From Pohlia nutans (taxonomy: Eukaryota; Streptophyta; Bryopsida; Bryales; Mniaceae): a stretch of 64,000 bases of DNA. Positions 17,454 to 28,679 of the stretch are shown here, in pieces (position 1 is the first letter of the stretch; each line of letters starts with the position of its first letter). Where the stretch lies: NCBI GenBank assembly GCA_022496805.1, contig CM040102.1, forward strand, positions 21,917,955 to 21,981,954, given 5' to 3'. A program made the position numbers and the translations under genes. The notes below the pieces were generated by a model. The model had not been told where the DNA came from and ran no database searches. It worked only from the letters and a program-made list of their open reading frames with translations.

Positions 17454-18373
17454 CAGTGCTCAAAATTGAAGTCCTCATATGAATTTCATATTGAAGGGCT
17501 CTAAAAATTTCCTCATTTCAATTGAAGGGCACCTCCAAATTCAAAACGTCAATGGAGGATTTTCAAAGAAATATAAAACTCATATTAAAATTATGCATAA
17601 TTTGTAGGATACATGCTTCCATTGCAATGAAAAAAATGAAGAATCAATCGTCTAATTCCACTTCCTAAAGTGACAATGCCCTGCGCGTGTCAACTTAGGC
17701 TATCCGCACTATGTTGCATTAGAGAGGTGTGTGCTCTTGAAATTGAACCCTAAGCTTCATTTACAAGTTGTGTAGATAAAAGATTGAAGCAATTTGCATG
17801 TGATCGATTAAGCAATTTAATTCAACAATAATACAGTCACAGTAAGTGATTTGATCTTGTAGATACCTTGAAATTAATTTAGTTCACTGGCAGTAGGCCA
17901 ACAACATATAGTTCTAATCGATCAAACAAAATTCGCAAGTTGGATCTCGACTACCTTCCATAGATTTGAGCTCTAATCGACGGGCAAGTTGGATCTCAAC
18001 TTAGCAAGACTTAGGAAGGCAGGAAGACGAAACTCTTTACTTTGCTTTGGAACTCCAGAGATGAAAACTTGAAATGAAAGCCAATTGGGGTGAACTGACA
18101 GTCTGACACTTTCAACTAGGGTGAATTGGCACTCTAGCAGTCTGACTCTTAGAGTCTCAAAATTTGAATTTGACTTCATTTTGTTCCTTGTAAATGCCAG
18201 ACTTCATATACTTGTGATGAATAGTAGATGATGGGCATTTTTCACCAAGCCCTTCAAGTGATGGGACCACCGTTACAGCAGGATAATGTTTTGAAGGGCA
18301 ATTTTTATAGAGGTATTTTTTGAAGCCCCAAAACCCATTTGAAGGGCACTGAAGACTTCAATTTTGAGCACTG
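17454..18373. mobile_element. Non-autonomous hAT element inserted in the ERF coding exon
   Basis: Both ends carry CAGTGCTCAAAATTGAAGTC as a terminal inverted repeat. The flanks repeat GAGACTGG (17446-17453 and 18374-18381), an exact 8-bp duplication as expected for hAT. Length 920 bp, no transposase ORF. Deleting the element plus one target copy fuses the two flanking reading frames exactly in phase. Confidence 0.92.
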
Positions 18374-18716
18374 GAGACTGGGCATTTGCAACCAAAATTG
18401 TTGGGATACGTATCCCGGGATTTCTATAAATGATATTATGCATCGGCTTGGTAGCGACTTGTTTGAGTTCGAATAGGATCTCCAGAGGATCCTTCTCATC
18501 ACCTTGATCATCAGGTTGCCAAGTTTTATACCACTGTTCAGTCCTAGGAGTTCTCCATTCGACGAACTGAAAAGGCCTAGGGTAAACAGTATTGTAGGCG
18601 ACTACCCTTTGGTGTTGTAAGTTACGCCCAGTGCCTCGTACAAAACTGTTAAAATACGACTCTACTTTAGGCATGAACTTTTCGGTGAGATGTTTGGTGT
18701 CAATGGCGAGAGCCAT
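18374..18716 (-). CDS. N-terminal part of the interrupted AP2/ERF gene
   Basis: From ATG 18716 (MALAIDTKHLTEKF) the frame runs 114 codons to the hAT border, containing YPRPFQFVEW and EQWYKTWQPDDQGDEKDP, and then reads into the transposon, stopping at 18273. The frame is also open upstream to 18875, so an earlier start is possible. Joined to the 16280-17445 part through one target copy, it gives 503 codons without a stop. I do not recognise a domain in this segment; its assignment to the ERF protein rests on the exact phase across the insertion. Confidence 0.7.
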
Positions 18717-19278
18717 GGCCCCACAGGTCACCGGTAAAGGCACAGTTGCTGCTGCTACCCTCCCTACCAAAATATAATTGCACCAGCAACTGGATATACA
18801 CAACTTGATGGTAGCTAGAGACGTCGTGAAGCGAAATCTCACTCCAGCGCTCCCTTCCAAATCCCCCGAACTCAAAACCCTAGCCTCCCACCTCCTCTCT
18901 AGAATTCAAATACTCAGAAACCCTGATATGCCTGAACGACTGCACCAAGACACGAACTCAGGAAGTTTAAACTCAGCAATCGCTTATATTAAGAGCAAGC
19001 TGCTCATCCATGAAGAACATGATCGACGGCTCCAGTCGGTAGCTAGCACTGCCTGTCAATTTCCCCACACCAAGTCAACACTTTCGTACCAGGGGGAAAA
19101 CAAGCTGGGGACCCAGACTATGGAGAACGATTGCAACGATGGGCTACAAGAGATCTCTAAATAAAAATCGGACACAGCAACTCCAAAATCATCCGTATGT
19201 GTTTTATAGTTCCACTGAGTCGGCACCCAGTCTCCAAGGCTCCTTCCAGGCCCAGTCAAACATTGCCACGTGGGATGG

Positions 19279-19390
19279 ACAGAGGCAGGGGCAGGGGAGG
19301 GCAGGGGAGGACAGGGGACGATAGGGGAGGGCAGGGGAGGGGAAGGGGCGGGCAGCGGAGGAGGCGAGACGGAGGAGGCAGAATGAGGAA
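19279..19390 (+). repeat. G-rich GGGGAGG low-complexity tract
   Basis: About 110 bases of repeated GGCAGGGGAGG-type units with more than ten runs of three or four G. The plus strand could form G-quadruplexes. It lies about 560 bases upstream of the ERF start. Confidence 0.85.
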
Positions 19391-19777
19391 GAGGAGGGGC
19401 GCAGGAATCAATCCGAGTTTGGAGATGCAGCCCAGAAAGCACGTCTCAATTTCCGCCAATCACATTAGGACCTATTATTTACTGATCAAAATTGGGATTC
19501 AAAAAACATAACATTCAGTAACTTAGCCTTCGTGTGCTCTGCCTTTCATTCATGCACTCTGCTCATCACTTGTCCAATTAGCTACTGATGAAGTCATGTT
19601 GGGTCTGGTCTTGTCACAATACTCTCATGATCTGAACCGAACAATTCTGCACCGATTGCTATGGGAATTCTTACTTAGTCGGAGCTCTCTGGTCTCGTCA
19701 CATTATTCTTCTGATAACAATGGAGAAACAGTCTGCCTATCAGTGGAAGGACAGTGGTACAAGGTGGCAATGGCAGT

Positions 19778-19933
19778 CACAGGGACCTTGACACATTCAC
19801 CAGGTAGTAAATGGTACAAGAATGATGGTGAATTCGTGGTGAAGTGGTTGCTCAATTTAGCAAGTGTTCACCACGAATTCACCATCATTTTTGTACCATT
19901 TACTTGGCAGTGAATTGGTCAACGTTCCCTGTG
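19778..19933. mobile_element. Long near-perfect foldback, MITE or MIRNA-like
   Basis: The two halves are inverted copies. The inner arms match over about 37 of 38 positions (GATGGTGAATTCGTGGTGAA and its complement), and the outer arms match imperfectly out to CACAGGGA/TCCCTGTG. The loop itself pairs (TTGCT/AGCAA). The flanks share AGT (19775-19777, 19934-19936), a possible 3-bp target duplication. Folded RNA would resemble a plant microRNA precursor. Confidence 0.7.
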
Positions 19934-19939
19934 AGTTTC

Positions 19940-20880
19940 ATGTAACTTTGTTTATCTGTATTTGAAATAATGTCGTAATATGAACTGCTGAGGTATACGA
20001 GGAACTGATACCAAAGCGTCCCAGGAATTACAAGATGGCTGACTCAATTCTGTCCACATTAACGCCAGCTTTTATTAATCAGTAGAGTCAATGAAGAAGA
20101 TTTCATGTGACGGTTAAAAAACTCACAGGTTTTGGAATCCGCTCTTAAATTTGTTTGCATCGTCGACATTTGTGGATTTGTGGCTTTCGGAGATTGCACT
20201 CTCGTGATGCAAGTGCACTGCTTAAGTTTAAAACTCCTCCACTTCTCAAGGTGGAGTGATATGTTTTGATGTTCACACCATCGCACTTGTGCATATACAT
20301 ACTTGCCGATGTGGCATAATCTACGAGTGGTACTTTGCTTGCTCTTAAACATGATTTTTTGAATACGGGCCACATGACCTTGATTTCATGAGGGTGCCCA
20401 GAGCCAACCATCACTCATGTGGTAAGGCTCGAAGACTGAGGATCTTGCCACGGTTTTGGAAACCATGATTCTTCTCAAAACATAAATTTCAGGGTTTGCG
20501 AGGCGCTCTTACATATGCTGGCGAAACTGGGGCCATCAGCTAAGGACATTAGCATGTCTTTGCCTGCAATATCCACCAGCAAGCGGCGATGACAATCTCA
20601 GATGATGAAGAAACAGCCATACAGGATCAAGATTTTGACAACCAGGGTTTGCTATTGTTGGACTCCACCAAATCGGAGCTGCCATCGATCTGTGGTCATC
20701 CGAAATAGTGTTTGCCCTGATCCGAAATAGACAGTCGCCTTCTTGCTCACCTTTCCATGTTTCGATAGGAATTTCGATGTTAAAAATGGTTGGAAATTAG
20801 AAGCGCATTAGCATCATGTCCAGCAATGGCAATCAAGGACATGCTTATCAAGACATTATTGGCAAGTAAGTCCCTAACTC
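19940..20880. other. Gene-free stretch
   Basis: No coding frame with protein-like composition and no repeat recognised between the foldback and the PIF-like MITE. Confidence 0.4.
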
Positions 20881-20881
20881 A

Positions 20882-21297
20882 GGGCCGCTTCACACTATGG
20901 CCGAAGGTCGAGAGGCCGTCGATTTCCACCAATCAAGGGGTTTCACACTATGGCCGAAGGTCGAGAGTCCGTCGGTTTCCACCAATCAAATTGCAAGAAA
21001 CCATGGTTTCGGCCTCTCGACCCTTCACACTAGAGGCCAAAGTCCAAAGGCCGTGGACCTTCAAAATGCTTACATGGCAACACTTTTTGACCAAGGTGAC
21101 GGCCTCTCGACCTCTCGTTTGGGTCCTACATTTCGCAAGACCCGTCACCATGGTCGAGAGGCCGTCGATTTCTTTTCATAAAAAATGAAAACTATATTTT
21201 ATGCCTATTTTCAATAGATTTCTTTGGACTCTCAACAAAGTTTGGACTCTCAATTCCCACGGCCTCTCGACTTGACGGCCATAGTGTGAAGCGGCCC
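20882..21297. mobile_element. PIF/Harbinger-like MITE, copy 1
   Basis: 416 bp with inverted ends GGGCCGCTTCACACTATGGC and its complement, and a 3-bp TCA duplication (20879-20881, 21298-21300). The interior carries scattered GGCCTCTCGACC-type motifs in both orientations. GGGCC ends plus a TNA duplication are typical of PIF/Harbinger-derived (Tourist-like) MITEs. No transposase. Confidence 0.85.
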
Positions 21298-21298
21298 T

Positions 21299-21371
21299 CA
21301 AATTGCAAGAAACCATGGTTTCGGCATCTCGACCCTTCACACTAGAGGCCAAAGTCCAAAGGCCGTGGACT
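21299..21371. repeat. Duplicate of the MITE interior directly abutting its right end
   Basis: AAATTGCAAGAAACCATGGT and the following 50 bases repeat positions 20990-21061 of the MITE almost exactly (GGCCTCTCG against GGCATCTCG). This suggests insertion into, or template switching with, another copy. Confidence 0.8.
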
Positions 21372-21379
21372 TTAATTGA

Positions 21380-23850
21380 TCTCTTGAATCTAGATTAGTC
21401 CTAGATTTCACTTACCCTCATCCGTGTGTGGGATATCTGAAATCTAAGACTGTTTTAGATCCCAGCTCCCCTTGCCTGTACGTGCAAGGTGATCATTAAC
21501 ACCTAAACGTATCGTTCATTTGAACACTTGTAGATGTTAGCCTCAAAGATAATATTAGCATGGCTCAGATGTACATGAGGTGTACATGAGAGGACCATTG
21601 CAAGCATAAAATCTACCCAACAAATTTGACATACTTGCAGTTGGAGGCTTCTCTAATGTTATCAACAACTCCTCATCACAAGAGAACTATTGTAATTGGT
21701 AGAGAATTTAATAGTCTTATAAAGGTGACTTCGATGAAAGTCATCCGAAATTGTATGAGAAAGTTGCAAGGCTTTGAATCTATTTGTGATCCAGTTTCTG
21801 AATGCTGTGACGTTTAGGGGTTAAGCTTTGAAACACAACTGGTCACTGGTAATCACGGTTGGTTTTTTCCTTTTTTTTTTTTGGGGGGGAATTTGGAATT
21901 TTGTCCATATGGCGATATTGTTTCTCCATGATAGAGGTTGCCTTTTCGTTTCATCCACCTTTATATATGGAATGACCAGTGATTTGTAATTGAATGAACA
22001 ATTAAATCAAATAAACAATTACAAAACACTGTTGAATTGTAATTGAGTGAGTGCTTTCGATGATTGTTCACCATGGTTGATTGCTCTTGCTTAATGCCAC
22101 CTTTCCCCATAGCTACTGATGTGATGTGGAATATCCCACATCATTTCATTGGGGGAATGAAATGATGTGGGATATTCGACATTGTTTTGTTGAGAGAAGG
22201 CAGTAGTCACAGAGACTATTGAATGTTATGTCTTATGAAAGCCCAACTAATGAAAATCATTTTATAGTGAATGGACATTGTTGGCAAACTTGTTATACCA
22301 TGAAGTGCTGGCAGGGACAGTGAGAGTCCGATTGACAATTTTCATTTGGCATGTAGAACAGAGTTTGTGGATTTTTAATCCGTAGATTTTTATGGAGATA
22401 CATAAAATCCTCTTGTACATACATGCATCAAAATTCACATCATGAAGGGGTTCACTTCATTTATAGAAAAGTTTAGGTCCAAAACACAGCTCATTAGTTC
22501 CACGGTGTCACGGCCATGAACTTAAATATTTTTGTCCTATTTGGCAGACCTTTATTCATCAACAATATAGACAGCTCTGATATTACCAAATGGGCACCTA
22601 GCCACGTCATAGAAAAGGCTATGTCATGGTGGTGAGATTGCTTGGCATTGGTACTAGCAGTTAGAAAGGTATAGAGGCCTAGGTGAAGTGCTAAAACAAA
22701 CCGTCAATACTCACAGCCATAAAAGCACAGTGGCCATGGATTTACCAACAATGCACAATGCAAGTTCCAACACACCAAACAAATGTGCAGAACACTACAT
22801 CAAGAAGTTTGCATAAAGATGATTCACACTTTCACGTATGCAAGAGTATTTGAGAGAAGATAGAACAAGTTGTCTTCATATTGCCATTAGCTAGTATAAC
22901 ACAACAACATGCCACAATGCAAACCTTTGCGTATTCTACCAAATCCACCTTTGCTTCATGGATGGGCAGTTGGTGAGGTAGCTACAATAAGCGCACATTT
23001 ACGTGACAATCATGGCACAAATGAGAGAAAAGCTCATTTTGTCCTAGGAATGCTAAATGAGCACTACTTAGTGAATCTGCCTAAGTTGCCAGGAGACAAT
23101 AGAGATCCCTCAGATCGCATGCTCGAGCATTTGAGGTGGATGTAAATTTCTTGGGTAGCAAAACTCTGTGGATGGAAAGAGCGAAAGTCCAAAGGTCACC
23201 TGCATGGATTTTCTGCAAAAGTATATCGCGTAATTAGACAGAAAATATTTCCTTTTCCAAAAGGATGAGAGAGAATGTGAGGTGTACCAAGTCTAAGATT
23301 CAATGTGCATGTTATGGAAGCAGCACATTGGCAATGCGCAACTTGGAGATAGTGAACCACAACAAAACTACGCCATTGAGCATTGCACTCAGGGGGAACA
23401 CTGGAAAAAATCGTAGAAACAATGTGCAATAAAAAATAGGGTCTAATATATTCATTATAGATAAATTTTGAAAAAAACGTACATATAATATAGGGGGTTT
23501 TTAAATAGTGAAACATGTTTACATGTAAAATACCATCACATATAATGGCCTCTTTTATCTAACCAGTATATGTAAAATAGCGTGGAAACAATTACTAGGG
23601 GTAGCGGGTTTAGGATAGAGTTTGTGCTAGTGGATGAAAAGAAATATTTTTTTGTTGAGAAAGCTTGAATAGATGGCTTTGCAGGCTAGATGGCTTGAAC
23701 ATTACTGAACCAACGTATCCAATGTGGAGTTAATGCTCTTTACCTACGTGCCAAGAGGGGGAAAATGGGATGTAAGAAATAAAATGCAGTGTAAGAAAAA
23801 AATGAACAATATTAGTTGAGTTCTGAGAAAAAACAAATGGAGTATAGTCA
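21380..23850. other. Gene-free stretch
   Basis: AT-rich. The only ORF of note, 22909-23145 (78 codons), has no recognisable family. A perfect small hairpin lies at 22130-22176. Confidence 0.4.
22130..22176. other. Perfect 21-bp inverted repeat with GGGGG loop
   Basis: AATATCCCACATCATTTCATT on the left is the exact complement of the right arm, with a 5-base loop. The arm also contains the small palindrome ATGTGGAATATCCCACAT. It may be a terminator-like or cruciform structure, or a remnant of a MITE. Confidence 0.8.
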
Positions 23851-23854
23851 AAAG

Positions 23855-24197
23855 CATTAAAGGATATTTGAGCTCTAAAAAGGGCCCTTATGGATTGACA
23901 AAGAACCTCATTTTATTAATGTAGGCTTAGTCTAAGTGAGTACCAATGGATCCGTCTCTATCTTGTATGAAAGATTACAAGAATAGAGGACAATGAGTGC
24001 TACCGCCAAAGAATGACTCACCTATCAACTCCCTCCACCATGCTTTGAATCATAATACCATACCACGAAGTACATGGGCACAAATAGGGGAAATGTTCTC
24101 GTCCTTCACCTTTGAAGTACTAATTTTAATAAAAACCCGAAATTGCCCCACACAAGCTTCTTAAGGGCCCTATTTAGAGCTCAAATATCCTCTAATG
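23855..24197. mobile_element. TIR element with 36-bp inverted ends
   Basis: CATTA.AGGATATTTGAGCT and the following TCTAAA.AGGGCCCTTA occur inverted at both ends. It is 343 bp long with no ORF. No clear target duplication, so the superfamily is open. Confidence 0.65.
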
Positions 24198-24199
24198 AA

Positions 24200-25070
24200 T
24201 TGGTTACTTGGGGTATAAGAAAAAATGCAGTATAAAGAAAATAGGGTATTTTTAAATGATCCCCCCAAAAAATTATAATTAATGATAGGATGTATTAAAA
24301 TACAAGCATTTACCTTTATTTTGAAAAATACCATACCTTTTAATCTTTTGTACAAGGTAAATAGCCCCCCAATAAATAGGTCTTAAGTGCACGTGTATGC
24401 AAAATATTAGAGGAAGTGCACCCCCCGAGGCATTGCAGCAACTACAAAGACATGCGCCCCCACATTGTTGGAATAATCTAACCAACAGAGCCTAGTACTC
24501 GTTACAACTAGGTAGATTTAGCAGTGCACGAGGGCTATGTAAATACTCCCAACAGCACAAAATTAAGTGCAAAGGCAAGAACTTTGAGTCCTATCTTTAA
24601 TATTCATATATATGCATGATTTATCTATTTCTGGAATGACCCTACTACAAAATTCACAAAGTCCAGAAATCAGCGAAAATTTCCAATAGAGGATATAGAA
24701 GGATTTTGGCCAACGGAGGATCCTCCGATAGATCACTGCATACTTTCCGTCTACGGAGGATCCTCCAATGTGTTCCATTATGTTCCATATACAGTGTTCA
24801 ACACATACAATGCTCTTTGCATAGTAAGTAAACTTTGTCTTGTCCAGAATTAGACAGTCCATATTTGAGCCCTTTTTCCAAAACTAGATCAATCATGCAT
24901 AATATGAATTTGGGACACTACCAACTTTGAAGAGCCATAATTTGTCATTCACAGCTTCTATTCACGAATTCTTTGGATCTATGGGTGTACTCTCACAAGG
25001 TTTCTATTCATGTAACTATGCGGCACACCCCTATCTTAGGCTCCTACAAACCGTATTGCAAACTATCGCC
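24200..25070. other. Gene-free stretch
   Basis: AT-rich intergenic DNA with no recognisable gene or repeat. Confidence 0.4.
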
Positions 25071-25074
25071 ACTT

Positions 25075-25330
25075 TGTCTCTTGAAATGTCCATTTGGTTC
25101 GTTACGTACCCTTGGGGTCCCTTTTGTTTACCACAGACTTCTACCGTGTCTCTTGCAAAGCCCTTTTTTAGTCACCACGAATTGCCATTGTGTCTCTTGC
25201 AAGGCCTTTTTTTGCTTACCACGGACTTTCACCATGCTTCTTGCGGGGTCCTTCTTGTTCACTATAGACTTCCATCATGTCTTTTGCAAGATGCCTCTTT
25301 GCTCAACATTGACATTCACAATGACTCTTA
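25075..25330 (+). repeat. Degenerate tandem repeat, about 50-bp unit
   Basis: About five diverged units each contain TGTCTCTTGCAA.GCC followed by a T-rich run and a (T)CAC/TACCAC segment. It lies just upstream of the aspartic protease promoter. Confidence 0.65.
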
Positions 25331-25557
25331 GTGCGTTCTCACCGAGACCGCGTAACCAGCTCTGATTGAGCAAAAGTGTGGCTTGGACTCGTTTCATCCA
25401 CTAGCAGCACAATTTGTTCATAATCATGAAAGATTCATCCATGAAGACAACAGTTACGAGATTTTTCATCCAGGAACAGAGCTGGTTACATCCAGTAACC
25501 CTCTCGCAGGTTAACTAGTTCGTAACAGTTAGTGCGTTCTCACTGAGACTGCATAAC
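25328..25557 (+). repeat. Direct and inverted repeats in the protease upstream region
   Basis: TTAGTGCGTTCTCAC.GAGAC occurs at 25328 and again at 25529. Between them, GTAACCAGCTCTG (25351) is matched by its exact complement near 25480, and TTCATCCA occurs three times. These may be a transposon remnant or promoter elements. Confidence 0.6.
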
Positions 25558-25563
25558 TTACAG

Positions 25564-25573
25564 TATATATATT
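25564..25573 (+). promoter_or_regulatory. TATA box of the aspartic protease gene
   Basis: TATATATATT lies about 100 bases upstream of ATG 25670, a normal distance for a plant TATA box plus short leader. Confidence 0.55.
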
Positions 25574-25669
25574 TTGGATCTCAAACTACTAACATACCAG
25601 CATAAGTACCAGGCTTCTGCTTCACCTCCCCTCACTCGTTGTTCCAGTTGCAGGACCACGTACTGCACC

Positions 25670-28600
25670 ATGGCACAAGTTAGATCATTTCTGCAGCTCA
25701 CTTTCTTGCTGGCGGTGTTCGCAGCGACCTGGCCATGCACGTCACAAGCTTCCCGGATTCTCCCTGCATCAGCTCATTCCCAGGTACGTTGTCACTCGTT
25801 TCTCTTTGAATCCGAGTTCTTACCGACAGCATGCTCATTCAACCGTAGCCATCACTCACCACATCAGAGTTTCAGCAGCTAGATTAATTCTTAGAAAGTT
25901 ATTTGCTTTTGACAACAGTGTTTGCTTTTTGCTCGGATAGCAACCAATTTTTCTTTATAATATTTCTGTAACTTTCGTAGCTACTATATACAGTTTCTGG
26001 CTATGTACAACAAAGTTTCATATGATTATCTGGCTAAATAATCACATTTTTGTGTGAGCTTCAAGCGCGACCAAATTCTTTGACGAATTCTAGTTGGTTG
26101 GAAGCTTTCATAGCAGTTGTCAGAGTTGAATTCTTCATAGAGTAGATCATGGAAATCATCGAAGAAATTGGGTTTACTGTAGAGAGCATGATGCAGTCAT
26201 AGTACTCCCGGGTAGTGAGAATGAAAACAACAGATTGTTGCTTGGGCTCGACACATTTGTGGAAAGTGAAAGGAATGTTGTGCACGATTACTGACGAGTA
26301 CGTCTTGTTTGAAACTCATTCCAGAGCGGCCCACACGTGATTAGAGCGGAGCTGCTGCACAGAGACCACCCGAACTCCCCGCTCGCCCCCGCGAATGGCG
26401 CGCTGGTTTCTCTGGCGGACGGAATTCGCCGCCACGGCGAAAGGCGTCCGCGACTTCGCGATGTCGAGACTCCTGTGGAGCTGAAAGGCGGGTTTCGGGG
26501 ACAGTATGTGATGACCATAGAGTTCGGCACGCCGCCGCAGAAATTCACAGGACTGGTGGACACAGGCAGTGACTTGGTGTGGATCCAGTGTGTCCCTTGC
26601 CCCGGCTGCACCTCCTTCACCCAACCTGGCCTCCCTTACAACCCTGATACTTCAAGCTCCGAGGTTTATGTCTCTTGCAACGATCATCAATGCGCAGATG
26701 TATGACCACCAACCTCACCGTCTTATACTAACTTGTGAATCTTCTTGCGATCCATGGTGGCAAAGATCACTCAAATCTGGAGCCTGGTTGTTGAAAAACG
26801 GAAATAGTACATGGTGAAGGGTGTGCTTTTTCACAATCAGGTTCCGGATTTGAGTTACCTTGCATAATCCTCTTTTATAAGCGTAGATGCGTTTGTGTAA
26901 TAGAATCTGTCTCTAAAAGAAGAAACCAAAAGTACTAATTCTAAGTTGTGATTTCAAAGTAAGTTTGCAGCCTTCTTGGTAGGTTAGAAGGGTTAGCTCT
27001 TGAAGGTAAGCCCTTAAAGCACATCGACTGCACGTTTGTGATTCTATGCAAGAACCCCAACAACCTTCTCCAGCCTTCGGCAGGCTATTAAAGATAATTA
27101 TCTAATTAATAGGTACTTGAACTACCTCTTCCCCTTCATTAATGGAGAATTTTTTAATTTCTTCTTGTGCTCGTTGACATCTGGTGAGGAAAGAACTCTT
27201 GGAAAATCGTGGGAGTCACAGAATAGAAACTAAAAAGCAGAAAGTGATTACGACTTATAACCCAATTCCTCGTGTAGAATATGTGCCTGCCACTGGTAGA
27301 GTTTAAAGCCTCATTCTGAATTGCAATTGCCCATCTGGAACCTCAGATCTAGACAAGGGTCCTAGTTTTCAGAGCTCTGACCGTGGCCGTGACTTGAATG
27401 TCACTATGTGGTTGCTCTGGACCAGTGATCTCAGAACCACTTTATGACATTTAGAACATTATGCGACCTCCCACATAAATGGTATCTACTTTTGCTACCC
27501 AGTGCATACAATACTCACGATACCTCTATAATATCCGGCAATACCCTCGATATATTAAGGTGATACCATGATGATATCCGTGGATATCACCTCATGAAGT
27601 TGCTACATATTTATATCATGATGAGCATTCTCGCTACAATTCATTTTTTTTTTCATTTTCTTTCTTTGTATGGTTAGCAGCCTCAATTTTTTTTGGGTAG
27701 AAATCCAGCTAATTTTAGCTAGTTTTGACGATCACTGCTCTGGACCACTCTTGATATTGTTGTAATTAAGTGGGTGTGCGTGGTGATGGATTTCAGTTTA
27801 CAAAGAGACCTGCGAAGTGCGATGCAAACACCAACTACACGTGCGGTATCAAATACGAATACGCCGACGGGAGCCAAATCGAAGGCACGCTCACCACGGA
27901 GACGCTCACGCTGTCGGACGCCACGAGCGTCACGAGCGTCACGGGCTTCGTCATGGGATGCATGAACAACAACACGGGCATCTTCGACAACTACGACGGC
28001 ATCATCGGCTTCGGGCGAGGCAAGTACTCGCTGCCCGCGCAGTTGAGCGCGCACGGCTTCCAGGAAGTGTTCGCGTACTGCCTGGTGCCCTACACCGCCA
28101 CCACCACGCTGGCGTCGCCGCTCCTCTTCGGCACCAAAGCCCGGGGCCTGGTGTACACGCCGCTTCTGGCCTTCGGCGACACCAACTACTACGTCAACAT
28201 GACTGGAATCAGCGTCAACGGCCAGCCGGTACACCTCGCGCGTGAGCTCTTCAAGGCCGACGCCGCGGGCGTGCTGTTCGACTCCGGGACCCCCGTCACC
28301 CGCTTCTTTCCGGAAGTTTATCAGCCGTTCCGAGACGCCATCACCAGTATCGTTAATGTTACGTACCCCGAGGTGTATGATCCCAGCGGACATTACTGCT
28401 TTAACATCAGTGGCGTGCAGAGTCCTGTGCTTCCCCGCGTGACGTTTCATTACGGCGGCGTCGACGGCGTTTCCATCGTGGACTTCGATTTGGGTCCCGA
28501 GAATGTGTTCGGGCCTTACACGGTCGACCCCGGTGTGACATGCTTGGGGTTCCGAAGCACTACGGACGAGGAAATGACCATTGGCAGCGTGAACCAGGCC

Positions 28601-28672
28601 AATCATTATATCGAGACGGATGTGGCAAAAATGCGCATGGGCTGGATCACCAAAGACTGCACCACCGCGTAG
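25670..28672 (+). CDS. Nepenthesin-type aspartic protease (A1 family), three exons
   Basis: Exons 25670-25783, 26325-26699 and 27797-28672, all phase 0 with GT/AG borders, give 454 residues, the usual family length. Residues 1-28 are a signal peptide (FLQLTFLLAVFAATW), so the enzyme is probably secreted or vacuolar. Both catalytic motifs are present: DTGSDLVW in exon 2 and DSGTPVT in exon 3. The Cys-rich nepenthesin insert follows the first (CVPCPGC...CNDHQC...CDANTNYTC), and EYADGSQIEGTL forms the flap region. Plant members (CDR1/NANA-like) cleave proteins in the apoplast or vacuole. Exon 3 is very GC-rich compared with the introns. Intron 2 (26700-27796) carries a dispersed repeat at 27419-27652. 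The first intron junction and the DTGS exon are secure by phase; the exact subfamily is not. Confidence 0.9.
27419..27652 (+). repeat. Dispersed 230-bp repeat, copy in protease intron 2
   Basis: From GGACCAGTGATCTCAGAACC to a T-run after GCTACAATTCA this matches, in reverse complement, 48770-49000 next to the REF-like gene. It ends in a T tract. Class unknown; a MITE or short retroelement is possible. Confidence 0.75.
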
Positions 28673-28679
28673 CATAGTT

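Noticed and set aside
24927..25331. 134-codon ORF rich in Leu, Phe and His
   Set aside because: Produced by the 50-bp tandem repeat; overlapping frames are equally open.
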